From assembly GCA_946627325.1 (NCBI GenBank), contig CAMOVK010000011.1, forward strand, positions 1 to 35,984: DNA of 35,984 bases, in the 5' to 3' direction. The stretch comes from an uncultured Prevotella sp. GTDB lineage: Bacteria; Bacteroidota; Bacteroidia; Bacteroidales; Bacteroidaceae. Position numbers and translations under genes: made by a program. Below the pieces are notes generated by a model that had not been told where the DNA came from, ran no database searches, and saw nothing but the letters and a program-made list of their open reading frames with translations. Below, piece by piece: positions 8,758-17,238 of the stretch. Position 1 is the first letter of the stretch, and every line of letters begins with the position of its first letter.

Positions 8758-9633
8758 ATGAAATACATACGCTGGGGCATACTGACATCAAGGCAGAGTG
8801 GGGCAGACGATGAGATGGCTACGAAGGTGGCTGAAATCATCGGCAGAATCGACGGCTCGTCGGTAGTCAAGGTAATCGATGTAGATAAAGACGATGCCAT
8901 CGACGCGCTCGACAATCCCGACATCAATGCCATATTAGTGGCAACAACGCCTCAGACACACGCCACTTACAGCGTATTGGCTATGAACGCTGCGAAACCA
9001 GTAGTTATAGCGCAACCGATAGCCTTCAGTTACGCCGACTGCCTGCGCATCAATGCCACACAAGACAAAACCAAACAACCCTGTTTTGTGCTGCTGCCAG
9101 AACGGATGGCTGACGAAGTGAAACGACTTAAGCAGCGACTTCGCGACGAAGAGATAGGCAATGTACTCGCAGCCAGATACACATTCTTTTCGAACGACTA
9201 CAATACCGACAACCGCGAACCACTTGAAGCAATCTTCCGCCGACGTGCCGCCAGCCAGATAGACACCCTGCAATATCTCTTGGGGCTGGTCATCGACGCT
9301 AAAGGACTCGTGGCTACCGACGACTGCCGCCGACAGGAAGGCATAGGGCTGAGCGTCAGCGCAACGCTCATGTTTGAAGATGGTTTTGTGGGCAGCATGC
9401 TCTGGTCGTTGGGAACAAGCCAGCAATCATCGAAAGACGAACTGATAATAACGGGCGAGAAAGGAGAACTGCGACTCGAAAACCTGACCTTCCCTACATC
9501 CAACAGCGACACACTGCTGCACGACACACTACGCTCGATAGTGGAAGACCTGCAAGGCTTCGGCAGATATGCAGCAACCTCACTCTCAGCAACACCTGCG
9601 CTATGGGTAACCGACAGAATACTACGACAATGA
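8758..9633 (+). CDS. Gfo/Idh/MocA-like protein with degenerate cofactor motifs
   Basis: A 291-residue protein with the overall pattern of Gfo/Idh/MocA NAD(P)-dependent sugar oxidoreductases: a strand WGIL, then DINAILVATTPQTHATYSVLAMNAAKP, then a C-terminal alpha/beta half containing IDTLQYLLGL and GSMLWS. The first motif reads WGILTSRQSG, without the usual GxGxxG. The EKP motif is AQP (85-87), losing the lysine normally needed for catalysis. The His of the later catalytic motif is also not seen. It is shorter than the usual 320-380 residues. It may be a non-catalytic paralogue. Its TGA overlaps the next ATG (ATGA), so the two are translationally coupled. The ATG at 8758 is chosen because it follows a good promoter; a TTG at 8713 lies inside that promoter. 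Confidence 0.75.
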   Translation: MKYIRWGILTSRQSGADDEMATKVAEIIGRIDGSSVVKVIDVDKDDAIDALDNPDINAILVATTPQTHATYSVLAMNAAKPVVIAQPIAFSYADCLRINATQDKTKQPCFVLLPERMADEVKRLKQRLRDEEIGNVLAARYTFFSNDYNTDNREPLEAIFRRRAASQIDTLQYLLGLVIDAKGLVATDDCRRQEGIGLSVSATLMFEDGFVGSMLWSLGTSQQSSKDELIITGEKGELRLENLTFPTSNSDTLLHDTLRSIVEDLQGFGRYAATSLSATPALWVTDRILRQ

Positions 9634-10688
9634 AGACAATCGTTCACGCCATATTACTGACGTGTCTGCTCGGCATATTACCACTCGAGGCATTAGCAGG
9701 CGACTCCATACCAACAACGAGGGAACTCGTGCGAAGCCTCAACAAGATAGACACCAACTATGTGGAACCCGAACACTACAACTTCACACTGATGGTGCAA
9801 AACACCAACACCTACGAAATCTATCGGTTGAAGAGCAAAAACGGACACTCCGTCATGTTCTCACCACGACCAGGAATAAAAGTCGGACCATACTTCGGAT
9901 GGCGTTGGGCTTTCGCAGGATATACCTTCGACGTGGGACACCTTGCCAGCCGCCGACGACAAGAGGTAGATTTGAGCATCTATAGCCAAAAGATAGGAGC
10001 CGACCTGTTCTACAGAAAATCGGGCGACGACTACCGATTACGCGACATCAAACTATCGGGCAATTTCGATACGTCGCCATTAGAAAACAAAATCTTCGAC
10101 GGACTGAATGTAGAAGTGTGGGGATTTAACGTGTATTACATCTTCAACCACCGCAAATTTTCCTACCCCGCAGCCTTTAGCCAAAGCACCCGGCAGAAGA
10201 AAAGTGCCGGTTCGCTGCTCTTGGGCATTGGATATTCGCAACACGATTTACGTTTCGACTATAAGAAACTAACCAAATTTATATCAGACAACATACCTCA
10301 ATACGAGGCACAACCCGACAGCGGACTGATGTTTGAACGCGTACACTATTCCGACTTCTCGGTCTCGGCAGGCTACGGTTACAACTTCGTAGTGGCAAAA
10401 AACCTGCTGCTGGCAGCATCGTTGTCGCTCTCGTTGGGCTATAAACAATCGCACGGCGACAAAACCGACAACGACAAAATGTCGTTTCGCGACTTTGCCT
10501 TCAACAGCCTGATGTTCGACGGAGTCGGACGATTTGGCATTGTATGGAATAACGACCGCTTCTTCGCAGGAAGTAGCGTCATACTGCATGCCTACAACTA
10601 CAGAAAACCACAATTTTCGACAAACAATTTTTTTGGAAACCTAAATATCTACACAGGATGGAAATTCGGAAAGCGAAAACGACGCTGA
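9630..10688 (+). CDS. DUF4421 domain protein, probable outer-membrane barrel
   Basis: A 352-residue exported protein of the Bacteroidota-specific family DUF4421. The signal peptide (MKTIVHAILLTCLLGILPLEALA) is followed by TNYVEPEHYNFTLMVQ and then alternating strands rich in Tyr, Phe and Gly (KVGPYFGWRWAFAGYTFDVG, GSLLLGIGYSQHDLRFDY, FSVSAGYGYNFV). It ends in an aromatic strand (NIYTGWKFGKRKRR). This pattern fits an outer-membrane beta-barrel, which is inference. The ATG at 9630 is chosen over an upstream GTG-type frame start because it gives a clean signal peptide and the ATGA overlap. The next gene begins inside its last 31 bases. The function is not known. Confidence 0.8.
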   Translation: MKTIVHAILLTCLLGILPLEALAGDSIPTTRELVRSLNKIDTNYVEPEHYNFTLMVQNTNTYEIYRLKSKNGHSVMFSPRPGIKVGPYFGWRWAFAGYTFDVGHLASRRRQEVDLSIYSQKIGADLFYRKSGDDYRLRDIKLSGNFDTSPLENKIFDGLNVEVWGFNVYYIFNHRKFSYPAAFSQSTRQKKSAGSLLLGIGYSQHDLRFDYKKLTKFISDNIPQYEAQPDSGLMFERVHYSDFSVSAGYGYNFVVAKNLLLAASLSLSLGYKQSHGDKTDNDKMSFRDFAFNSLMFDGVGRFGIVWNNDRFFAGSSVILHAYNYRKPQFSTNNFFGNLNIYTGWKFGKRKRR

Positions 10689-11524
10689 TACTTCTGCTGC
10701 TCAGCATCGGTTCAGTAGTGGCACAAGCCGCCGACAAAATCAATTATACACGACAGGATAGTATCGACGTGATGCAAATGATGGCAAAAGCAAAAAAACT
10801 GCCAGCAATGGAAAACCTGTTCCTTGAAATAGCAAAAATGTTTATCGACCGACCATACGTTGGACATACGCTCGACAAAGAGAAAAAAGAACGCCTGGTG
10901 GTCAACGTAAGAGAAGTGGACTGCACTACATATATAGAATATGTGTTGGCAATCTACCAATGCGTTAAACATAAGAAAACAACCTTCAACGATTTCTGCA
11001 ACTATCTGGCAGACATACGTTATGTAGGCGGAAAGATAGACTATCCCACTCGCCAACACTATTTCACACTATGGATAAACGATAACATCAACGACGGATT
11101 TATACGCGAGATAACTGCAGTAAAACCCCCATTTACTGCCGTCCAGACAGTGAACGTCGATTATATGACCACCCACGTCTCGTCGTACTATATGCTCAAG
11201 AACAATCCGGAATGGAAAGCCCCAATTCGAAAGATGGAACGCGACATCAGTGGAAAGCGATATCGATACATCCCAAAATCGAGACTGACCAATACCCGAC
11301 TGCTCCGACAAACTATAAAAAACGGAGACATAATAGCAATACTCACATCGAAGAAAGGATTAGACACGTCGCACATAGGTGTGGCAGTATGGAGAAACGA
11401 CGGATTGCACCTGCTCAACGCATCGTCGATACACAAAAAGGTAATCATCGAACCAATGACACTGTTTCAATATATGAAGAAACACCCTACGTTCACTGGT
11501 ATTAGAGTAGTCAGATGCCTATGA
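10658..11524 (+). CDS. DUF1460 (NlpC/P60-fold amidase-like) exported protein
   Basis: A 288-residue exported protein of family DUF1460, whose characterised relatives have an NlpC/P60-like fold and act as N-acetylmuramoyl-L-alanine amidase or related peptidoglycan hydrolases. A signal peptide (about 1-24, ending VAQA) is followed by the presumed catalytic Cys89 in VDCTTYIE and His239 in TSHIGVAVW. The length fits the family. The start overlaps the end of the DUF4421 gene by 31 bp, and no later Met would keep the signal peptide. Its TGA overlaps the ATG of the ligase gene. The probable role is cleavage of peptidoglycan stems or recovered muropeptides in the periplasm; the activity is inferred from the family. 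Confidence 0.85.
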   Translation: MEIRKAKTTLILLLLSIGSVVAQAADKINYTRQDSIDVMQMMAKAKKLPAMENLFLEIAKMFIDRPYVGHTLDKEKKERLVVNVREVDCTTYIEYVLAIYQCVKHKKTTFNDFCNYLADIRYVGGKIDYPTRQHYFTLWINDNINDGFIREITAVKPPFTAVQTVNVDYMTTHVSSYYMLKNNPEWKAPIRKMERDISGKRYRYIPKSRLTNTRLLRQTIKNGDIIAILTSKKGLDTSHIGVAVWRNDGLHLLNASSIHKKVIIEPMTLFQYMKKHPTFTGIRVVRCL

Positions 11525-13524
11525 AAGAGAAAATTCAACAACTCGTCAACCTGCTCAATCAAGCCTCAGAAGCATACTATAACGGCAAACAAGAACTGCT
11601 GACCGACTATGAATGGGATGCAAAGTTCGACGAACTGAAGCAGTTGGAAGAACAGTCAGGCATCGTCTTGCCCGACTCGCCAACGCAGAAAGTGTCGGAA
11701 GACAATGTGGCAGGACGAAAAGAACAACACGAATTTGCAGCCCTGTCGCTCGCAAAAACAAAGAAAATAGACGATATAGTAAAGTGGAGCGAAGGGAAAC
11801 CCATTTGGATTTCATGGAAATTGGACGGACTGACGCTCGTGGCAACATACGATAATGGACGACTGTCGCGACTCGTCACGCGCGGAAATGGGCACGTCGG
11901 AACGAACATCACATATCTCGCAACAGCAATCAACGGATTGCCTAAAACGATAAACTATCGCGAACATCTCGTGGTTAGAGGCGAGGCGGTAATCTCATAC
12001 AACGACTTCAACAACTTCCTTATCGAAAGCGGAGAAGATTATGCTAATCCCAGAAATCTCGCTTCGGGAACAATGACACTGCACGATGTAGAGGAAGTAA
12101 AACGCAGAAAAGTCAACTGGATAGCCTTCACACTGCTTACACCATCGCAGCCCTCATGGGGAGAACAGATGAAGTGGCTCGAACAGCAAGGCTTCAACGT
12201 CGTAGAGCGAACGCCCGTCAGCAATCCTACACACGAAAACATCAATAAAGTAATAAACGATTTCACGCTTAAAGTGACATCCGAAACCAACCCTTACCCT
12301 GTTGACGGACTTGTAGTGACCTACGACGATACAGAGTTTGCCCAAACAGGAAGCGTCACTGGACACCATGCCACACGCGCAGGACTGGCATTTAAGTGGC
12401 AAGACGAAGCAGCAGAGACCAAACTCGAAAGAGTAGAATGGTCGTGTGCGGCAAACAACATATCGCCAGTAGCCGTGTTCGAACCAGTAGAACTGGAAGG
12501 AACAACAGTGAGACGAGCATCACTGTGCAACATCAGCGAATGTGAACGATTAGGAATTGGTGATAAAGGAACACGCCTGCAAGTGATAAAGGCAAACAAA
12601 ATAATTCCGAAAGTAATTAAAGTAGAAGAGAAAATAGGCGAGTTTCAAGTGCCCGACAAATGCCCCGTCTGTCACCAACCTACTGTAATCACGCTTACTC
12701 AAACTAAAATTTTGAGATGTACAAATGCCGATTGTCCTGCAAAAGAACTCAAGAAATTTGCACGTTTCGTATCAAAAGAGGCTTTGGACATTGACGGACT
12801 GTCGGAACAAACACTCTCCCTGCTTATAAATAAAGGATACATAGCAGAATACAGCGACATATACAACTTGAAAAACCATAGTGGCGAGATGGAACGTATG
12901 GCTGGTTTTGGACTGCGTTCAGTCAGCAATCTTCTCGCTGCAATTGAGAAATCGAGACAGACCGAGCCACATAGGCTACTCTATTCGCTGACAATACCAC
13001 TCTGCGGAACAGAAGTGTGCCGACGAATGCTCAAGGAATATAAACTTGCAGAACTCATCGATATAGCGCGAACAACTACAGACCAAGAAGCCTTTTCTCA
13101 CATCAACGGAATAGGAAAAGAGAAATCGTCGGCATTCATATCATGGATGCAGAACGACAAAAACTACGACCGACTGCAGCGTCTGATGGCAGAAATAAAT
13201 CTTTCCGATGAAAGACAGAGTTCTTCAAGACAGCTATGCGAGGGACTTACATTCGTCATTACAGGAGAACTCAAACATTATTCCAATCGTAATGAATTGA
13301 AAGATTATATCGAACAGGAAGGGGGACACGTGGCTGGAAGTGTGAGCAAGAATACCGATTACTTGATAAACAACGACGTGACTTCAACTTCTGGTAAGAA
13401 TAAAAAAGCCCAAGAACTGGGAGTGAAGATAATATCTGAAGATGAATTCATTAAACAATATGCTTCGGAAAACACAACAGAGAACAACAATAAATCGCAA
13501 CCACAACAATTAGAACTTTTTTAA
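11521..13524 (+). CDS. Divergent NAD-dependent DNA ligase (LigA-like) with altered active site
   Basis: A 667-residue protein with the full LigA layout: domain Ia (about 1-50), nucleotidyltransferase (about 65-295), OB fold (about 300-375), four-Cys zinc finger (C381, C384, C400, C405), helix-hairpin-helix region (about 410-580) and BRCT domain (about 590-665). The nucleotidyl lysine in KLDG is K100, and E155, R178, D262 and K292 match essential residues. By motif alignment from memory to E. coli LigA, however, His23 is Asn21, Glu113 is Ser98, Arg208 is Thr186, Arg277 is Ser254 and Lys290 is Thr267. HxTPMLSL is replaced by EFAALSL, RATLHN by RASLCN and RGDG by RGNG. It may be a second, non-canonical ligase rather than the replicative one. 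The ATG at 11521 shares ATGA with the previous stop; an ATG at 11515 is also possible. Confidence 0.85.
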   Translation: MKEKIQQLVNLLNQASEAYYNGKQELLTDYEWDAKFDELKQLEEQSGIVLPDSPTQKVSEDNVAGRKEQHEFAALSLAKTKKIDDIVKWSEGKPIWISWKLDGLTLVATYDNGRLSRLVTRGNGHVGTNITYLATAINGLPKTINYREHLVVRGEAVISYNDFNNFLIESGEDYANPRNLASGTMTLHDVEEVKRRKVNWIAFTLLTPSQPSWGEQMKWLEQQGFNVVERTPVSNPTHENINKVINDFTLKVTSETNPYPVDGLVVTYDDTEFAQTGSVTGHHATRAGLAFKWQDEAAETKLERVEWSCAANNISPVAVFEPVELEGTTVRRASLCNISECERLGIGDKGTRLQVIKANKIIPKVIKVEEKIGEFQVPDKCPVCHQPTVITLTQTKILRCTNADCPAKELKKFARFVSKEALDIDGLSEQTLSLLINKGYIAEYSDIYNLKNHSGEMERMAGFGLRSVSNLLAAIEKSRQTEPHRLLYSLTIPLCGTEVCRRMLKEYKLAELIDIARTTTDQEAFSHINGIGKEKSSAFISWMQNDKNYDRLQRLMAEINLSDERQSSSRQLCEGLTFVITGELKHYSNRNELKDYIEQEGGHVAGSVSKNTDYLINNDVTSTSGKNKKAQELGVKIISEDEFIKQYASENTTENNNKSQPQQLELF

Positions 13525-13528
13525 CGCT

Positions 13529-15796
13529 ATGCAATCAACAACAAACCGACTATTCTTAACTATCGTACTATTATTAGCCAGTGCATTATCGATAGAGGCA
13601 CAGCACAACATTATCCCTCAACCACAACACGTTGCAGAAGGTGACGGACGTTTTCAGATAACGAAGAAGACCACCATAGCCTATTCAGAAGCATCGCTCC
13701 GCAAGGCTGCAGAATATCTGCAAGAAGCAATTCTGAAATCAACAGGTATAAAAACCCAACTCAGTCAGTCAGCAAAAGGAGACATTACTCTCGTCTTGAA
13801 ACCAACGAAAGACTTCTACAAACTGAATGTTACAAAGCGAAAAGTCGAAGTTGAGGCATCGACTTACAACGGATTGATTAGTGGTGTTGCAACGATTCGT
13901 CAACTAATCGACAACAAGTCGATACCAGCAATAAGTGTGAACGATAGTCCGAGTTACGACTGGCGTGGTTTCCATCTCGACTGTTCGCGACATTTTTTTA
14001 CCCTCGACGAGGTGAAAGAAGTAATCGATCTTATGGCAATGTATAAACTTAACCGTTTCCATTGGCATCTGACCGACGATCAAGGTTGGCGCATAGAAAT
14101 AAAGAAATACCCCAAACTGACCGAAGAAGGAGCATGGCGACTACTCAACAATCAAGATTCCGTATGCCTGAAAATGGCATCCGACGAGGATGATGCAAAC
14201 ATGTTGCTGCCAGAAGACAGGTTCCAGATGAAACCGCTAAATGCTTCTGACAATACGATGACAAAGAAATATGGTGGTTTCTATACGCAAGACGAAATAC
14301 GCGACATTGTCAGATATGCTCAGACAAGGGGTGTAGAAATTGTTCCAGAGATAGATATGCCAGGTCATATGCTCGCTGCCATCGATTGCTACGACGGCAT
14401 CGCGTGTTTTGAAACAACGGGGTGGGGTAAGGTGTTCACATCTCCACTGTGTCCAGGCAAAGACAAAACACTGCAATTCTGCAAGGATATATGGTCGGAA
14501 GTGTGTGAATTGTTTCCTTATGAGTATGTTCATATAGGAGGCGACGAGGTAGAAAAAGATAATTGGAAGGCTTGTTCAGACTGCCAGCAACGCATGAAGG
14601 AATTCAATCTGCAAACGGAAGAGGAACTTCAGTCGTGGTTTCTGCATGAAATGGAACGCTATCTGATTTCTAAAGGTAAGAGAATGATTGGCTGGGACGA
14701 GATTACCGAGGGTGGTCTGTCGAAAACTTCTACAGTTATGTGGTGGCGTACATGGGCTCCCACAGCCATCGACGAAGCCACTCAGCAAGGTAACGATGTT
14801 ATATATACACCCATGACACCGCTATATCTCTCTGCTCGCTCAGAGCCATCAAGCATAGAGCAAATATATAACTTCAATCTTCAACCTCAATCACTTACCG
14901 AAGAGCAGCGTAGTCATATACTTGGTGCGCAGGCAAATCTCTGGGGAGAGTGGATTCCGTCGCGAAACAGGATGATGTATATGTACTTCCCACGAGTAAT
15001 GGCACTCGCAGAGCTTGTGTGGAGTTCGAAATATGCAAGAGATTATGATGACTTCTCACGCCGATTACCCTACCACTACGCCATGTTGCAGCGTATGAAC
15101 GTACCATACAAGATACCAGCTTTGAAAGGATTTCTCGATGTTAACGCATTTACTGATACTGCCATTCTCAACGTGAAATGCAGCGACCCGTATGCTACCA
15201 TACGTTACACCGAAGACGGGACTTTCCCCAACATGCAATCAAAGGTTTATGATAAACCATTATTGGTAGATAAAACAACACACTTCATACTGCGTCCTTT
15301 CAGTCCAGATGGACGTGGCGACGAGATGACTCATGTGGATTTTGTAAAGCAAGGACTGCTTGAACCATTAGCTGTAACCAATAGTTTAGAAAGCGGACTG
15401 ATAGCAAATTGGTATGATTATAAAGGTGCTACTTGTAGGGAAATTACTAAGTCGAAATTTAATCAAACGTTCATTGTTGACGATGTGTCAATTCCATCAG
15501 AAGCAAAAGGAAACATCGGATTAGTTTTAACAGGCTTTATCAGTGTGCCACAAGATGGTATTTATACTTTTTCGCTTACGAGCGACGATGGTAGCTGGTT
15601 GAAGATTGACGGCAATATGGTTGTAGATAACGACCGCGAACAGTCGCCTCATGAGATGATTGGACAATGTGCCATGAAGGCAGGGCTACATCACATCGAG
15701 GTCAGATACTTCGACTATAATGGTGGTATGTTGCGTATGGAAGTGAAAAGTCCAGATGGGACAATGTTAAATCCTGCAACATTGTATTTTCATTGA
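13529..15796 (+). CDS. Beta-N-acetylhexosaminidase, GH20, with PA14 domain
   Basis: A 755-residue exported glycoside hydrolase of family 20 that removes terminal beta-linked GlcNAc or GalNAc by substrate-assisted catalysis. A signal peptide (about 1-24, ending SIEA) precedes a GH20b domain (about 30-145) and the catalytic barrel (about 148-500). The barrel includes DWRGFHLDCSRHFF, FHWHLTDDQGWR and the catalytic Asp-Glu pair D339-E340 in HIGGDEVEKDNW. A chitobiase C-terminal-like segment follows (about 530-600, DPYATIRYTEDGT). The last about 130 residues form a PA14 domain (GIYTFSLTSDDGSWLKIDG), likely a carbohydrate-binding module. It starts 4 bp after the ligase stop. Substrates could be host mucin or N-glycans, chitin fragments or peptidoglycan sugars; sequence alone does not say. 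Confidence 0.95.
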   Translation: MQSTTNRLFLTIVLLLASALSIEAQHNIIPQPQHVAEGDGRFQITKKTTIAYSEASLRKAAEYLQEAILKSTGIKTQLSQSAKGDITLVLKPTKDFYKLNVTKRKVEVEASTYNGLISGVATIRQLIDNKSIPAISVNDSPSYDWRGFHLDCSRHFFTLDEVKEVIDLMAMYKLNRFHWHLTDDQGWRIEIKKYPKLTEEGAWRLLNNQDSVCLKMASDEDDANMLLPEDRFQMKPLNASDNTMTKKYGGFYTQDEIRDIVRYAQTRGVEIVPEIDMPGHMLAAIDCYDGIACFETTGWGKVFTSPLCPGKDKTLQFCKDIWSEVCELFPYEYVHIGGDEVEKDNWKACSDCQQRMKEFNLQTEEELQSWFLHEMERYLISKGKRMIGWDEITEGGLSKTSTVMWWRTWAPTAIDEATQQGNDVIYTPMTPLYLSARSEPSSIEQIYNFNLQPQSLTEEQRSHILGAQANLWGEWIPSRNRMMYMYFPRVMALAELVWSSKYARDYDDFSRRLPYHYAMLQRMNVPYKIPALKGFLDVNAFTDTAILNVKCSDPYATIRYTEDGTFPNMQSKVYDKPLLVDKTTHFILRPFSPDGRGDEMTHVDFVKQGLLEPLAVTNSLESGLIANWYDYKGATCREITKSKFNQTFIVDDVSIPSEAKGNIGLVLTGFISVPQDGIYTFSLTSDDGSWLKIDGNMVVDNDREQSPHEMIGQCAMKAGLHHIEVRYFDYNGGMLRMEVKSPDGTMLNPATLYFH

Positions 15797-15834
15797 TATT
15801 CTCTCGACGCTAACTACTTAAATTTATCGTCACT

Positions 15835-16302
15835 ATGGAATATATGTCACAAGAAGGCTATGACCGCCTTGTAGCCGAGTTGCGCCAGCTTGAGAATGAG
15901 GAGTTGCCTCGTGTGCGTGAGGCTATTGCCGAAGCTCGAGATAAAGGTGATTTGAGCGAGAATTTTGAATACCATGCAGCCAAGCGCGAACAAGGGCGAC
16001 TATTGAGCCGAATACGTTATAAGCAGAAAATCTTAGAGTTTGCAAGAGTAATTGATACATCGCTTCTCAATGCCGACAAGGTTGGTCTGTTGAGTCGTGT
16101 AGAGATGACCAATCTGGCAAATGGCTCTGTAATGACATACGTTTTAGTCAATCCGCACGAAGCAAATATGCGCGAAGGAAAAATCTCGATAAAGTCTCCT
16201 ATCGCCCAAGCCTTGCTGAATAAGAAAGCCGGCGACACTGTAAAAGTCAGTGTGCCGGCAGGTCTTTTAACTCTTCGAATAGATAGCGTCAGTCTCTCTT
16301 AG
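15835..16302 (+). CDS. greA: Transcription elongation factor GreA
   Basis: A 155-residue GreA that inserts its coiled coil into the RNA polymerase secondary channel and stimulates cleavage of backtracked transcripts. The N-terminal coiled coil carries the tip motif ARDKGDLSENFEYHAAKREQ with the acidic residues needed for cleavage. The C-terminal FKBP-like domain ends in AGDTVKVSVPAG. The length is normal. It lies 38 bp downstream of the GH20 gene, probably on the same transcript. Its stop codon overlaps the stop of the converging SDR gene by 3 bp, and a strong hairpin is embedded in its last codons. Confidence 0.96.
   Translation: MEYMSQEGYDRLVAELRQLENEELPRVREAIAEARDKGDLSENFEYHAAKREQGRLLSRIRYKQKILEFARVIDTSLLNADKVGLLSRVEMTNLANGSVMTYVLVNPHEANMREGKISIKSPIAQALLNKKAGDTVKVSVPAGLLTLRIDSVSLS
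16228..16259. terminator. Bidirectional terminator hairpin inside the 3' end of greA
   Basis: GCCGGC (16228-16233), one unpaired G, and ACACTG (16235-16240) pair with CAGTGT (16248-16253) and GCCGGC (16254-16259) around a 7-base loop, giving 12 base pairs. On the minus strand it lies 40 bp past the SDR stop and is followed by TTTCTTATT, a workable terminator tail. On the + strand it is followed by AGGTCTTTTAAC, a weaker tail. No other terminator is seen between the convergent genes. Confidence 0.55.
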
Positions 16303-17075
16303 ACACAAGTGTAGCCACCATCTACAGGCAACATAACTCCGTTGACATAGCTGCTGTGTCGCGATGCAAGGAAAATCGCAGTAGTGTCGAGCTCGCCCTC
16401 ATTGCCATATCGCTGTGTTGGAATAGCCCCTTTGGCATAGTTGGCGAACCACTCGGTTTCTAAAGTCTCCTTTGTTAGCGGTGTCCAGAAGTAGCCTGGG
16501 CATATAGCGTTGACAGTGATGCCATGTTTTCCCCATTCAGCAGCTAATCCGCGAGTGAGGTTTACGACGCCTCCTTTTGCAGCATGATATGGTGAGCAGG
16601 GGGCTATGCTGTTACCTACCAGTCCATACATCGATGCAATGTTGATTATTCTGCCGTAACCATTGGGTATCATCGACTGTTTTGCCACTGCTCGTGCCAT
16701 ACGGAACGAACCGAAAAGGTCGATGTTCAATTCGTTTTCAAATTGTTCGTCGGTTATATCTTCCGCTGGTGCGACGGCGCCAGTACCTGCATTGTTGATT
16801 AGAATGTCGATTTTGCCGAATGTTTCTATCGCCTTTGCAACACACGCGTTAACCATGTTGGTATCTGTGATGTCGCATTTTACGGGCAAAGCTTTTACAT
16901 TGTACTTCTCTTCAATCATAGTAGCCACTTCCTTAAGTTTGTCCTCACGTCGGGCTACGGCTACGATATTGCATCCTTGATTGGCTAATGCGCAAGCCAT
17001 CTGTACTCCTAATCCAGTGGAGCAACCCGTTATGAGTGCCACTTGTCCGGTTAAATCAAAATAGTTTTGTTTCAT
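16299..17075 (-). CDS. SDR-family dehydrogenase (gluconate 5-dehydrogenase-like)
   Basis: A 258-residue classical short-chain dehydrogenase/reductase. The Rossmann motif is TGCSTGLG near the N-terminus, NNAG follows, and the catalytic set is the Ser in INIAS with YHAAK. The C-terminus ends MLPVDGGYTCV as usual. The opening YFDLTGQVALITGCSTGLG resembles gluconate 5-dehydrogenase / 2-deoxy-gluconate 3-dehydrogenase (KduD-like) enzymes, so the substrate is probably a sugar acid or polyol; that is inference. The ATG at 17075 gives the family start, and an upstream frame to 17141 overlaps the promoter. It stands alone on the minus strand, convergent with greA and divergent from the OmpA gene. Confidence 0.88.
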   Translation of the reverse strand: MKQNYFDLTGQVALITGCSTGLGVQMACALANQGCNIVAVARREDKLKEVATMIEEKYNVKALPVKCDITDTNMVNACVAKAIETFGKIDILINNAGTGAVAPAEDITDEQFENELNIDLFGSFRMARAVAKQSMIPNGYGRIINIASMYGLVGNSIAPCSPYHAAKGGVVNLTRGLAAEWGKHGITVNAICPGYFWTPLTKETLETEWFANYAKGAIPTQRYGNEGELDTTAIFLASRHSSYVNGVMLPVDGGYTCV

Positions 17076-17111
17076 AACAGTGTCTATTTGTTTGTTTGAA
17101 ATATATCCTTG

Positions 17112-17141
17112 CAAATGTATAGAAAAATGTAGGAAAAGCAA
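17112..17141 (-). promoter_or_regulatory. Promoter of the SDR dehydrogenase gene
   Basis: On the minus strand TTG (17141-17139), a 19-base spacer and TACATTTG (17119-17112) match the Bacteroidota consensus; the -7 box is exact. The ATG is 36 bp further on. Confidence 0.65.
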
Positions 17142-17170
17142 TTCGATGAAAATAAAAATAGGTGTAAAAA

Positions 17171-17201
17171 TTTGTAAAAACTGATTTTTTGTTTAATTTC
17201 G
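17171..17201 (+). promoter_or_regulatory. Promoter of the OmpA-type lipoprotein gene
   Basis: TTTG at 17171-17174, a 19-base spacer and TAATTTCG at 17194-17201 match TTTG-N19-TAnnTTTG with one mismatch. The gene starts 37 bp downstream. It is divergent from the SDR promoter, with about 30 bp between their -33 boxes. Confidence 0.65.
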
Positions 17202-17238
17202 CACCATATATGTTGTTATTTATAAAACTATTTAAGGT

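Noticed and set aside
11521..13524. Frameshift or pseudogene explanation for the odd LigA motifs
   Set aside because: The frame is open over 667 codons, all domains are in order, and the zinc cysteines and BRCT domain are intact.
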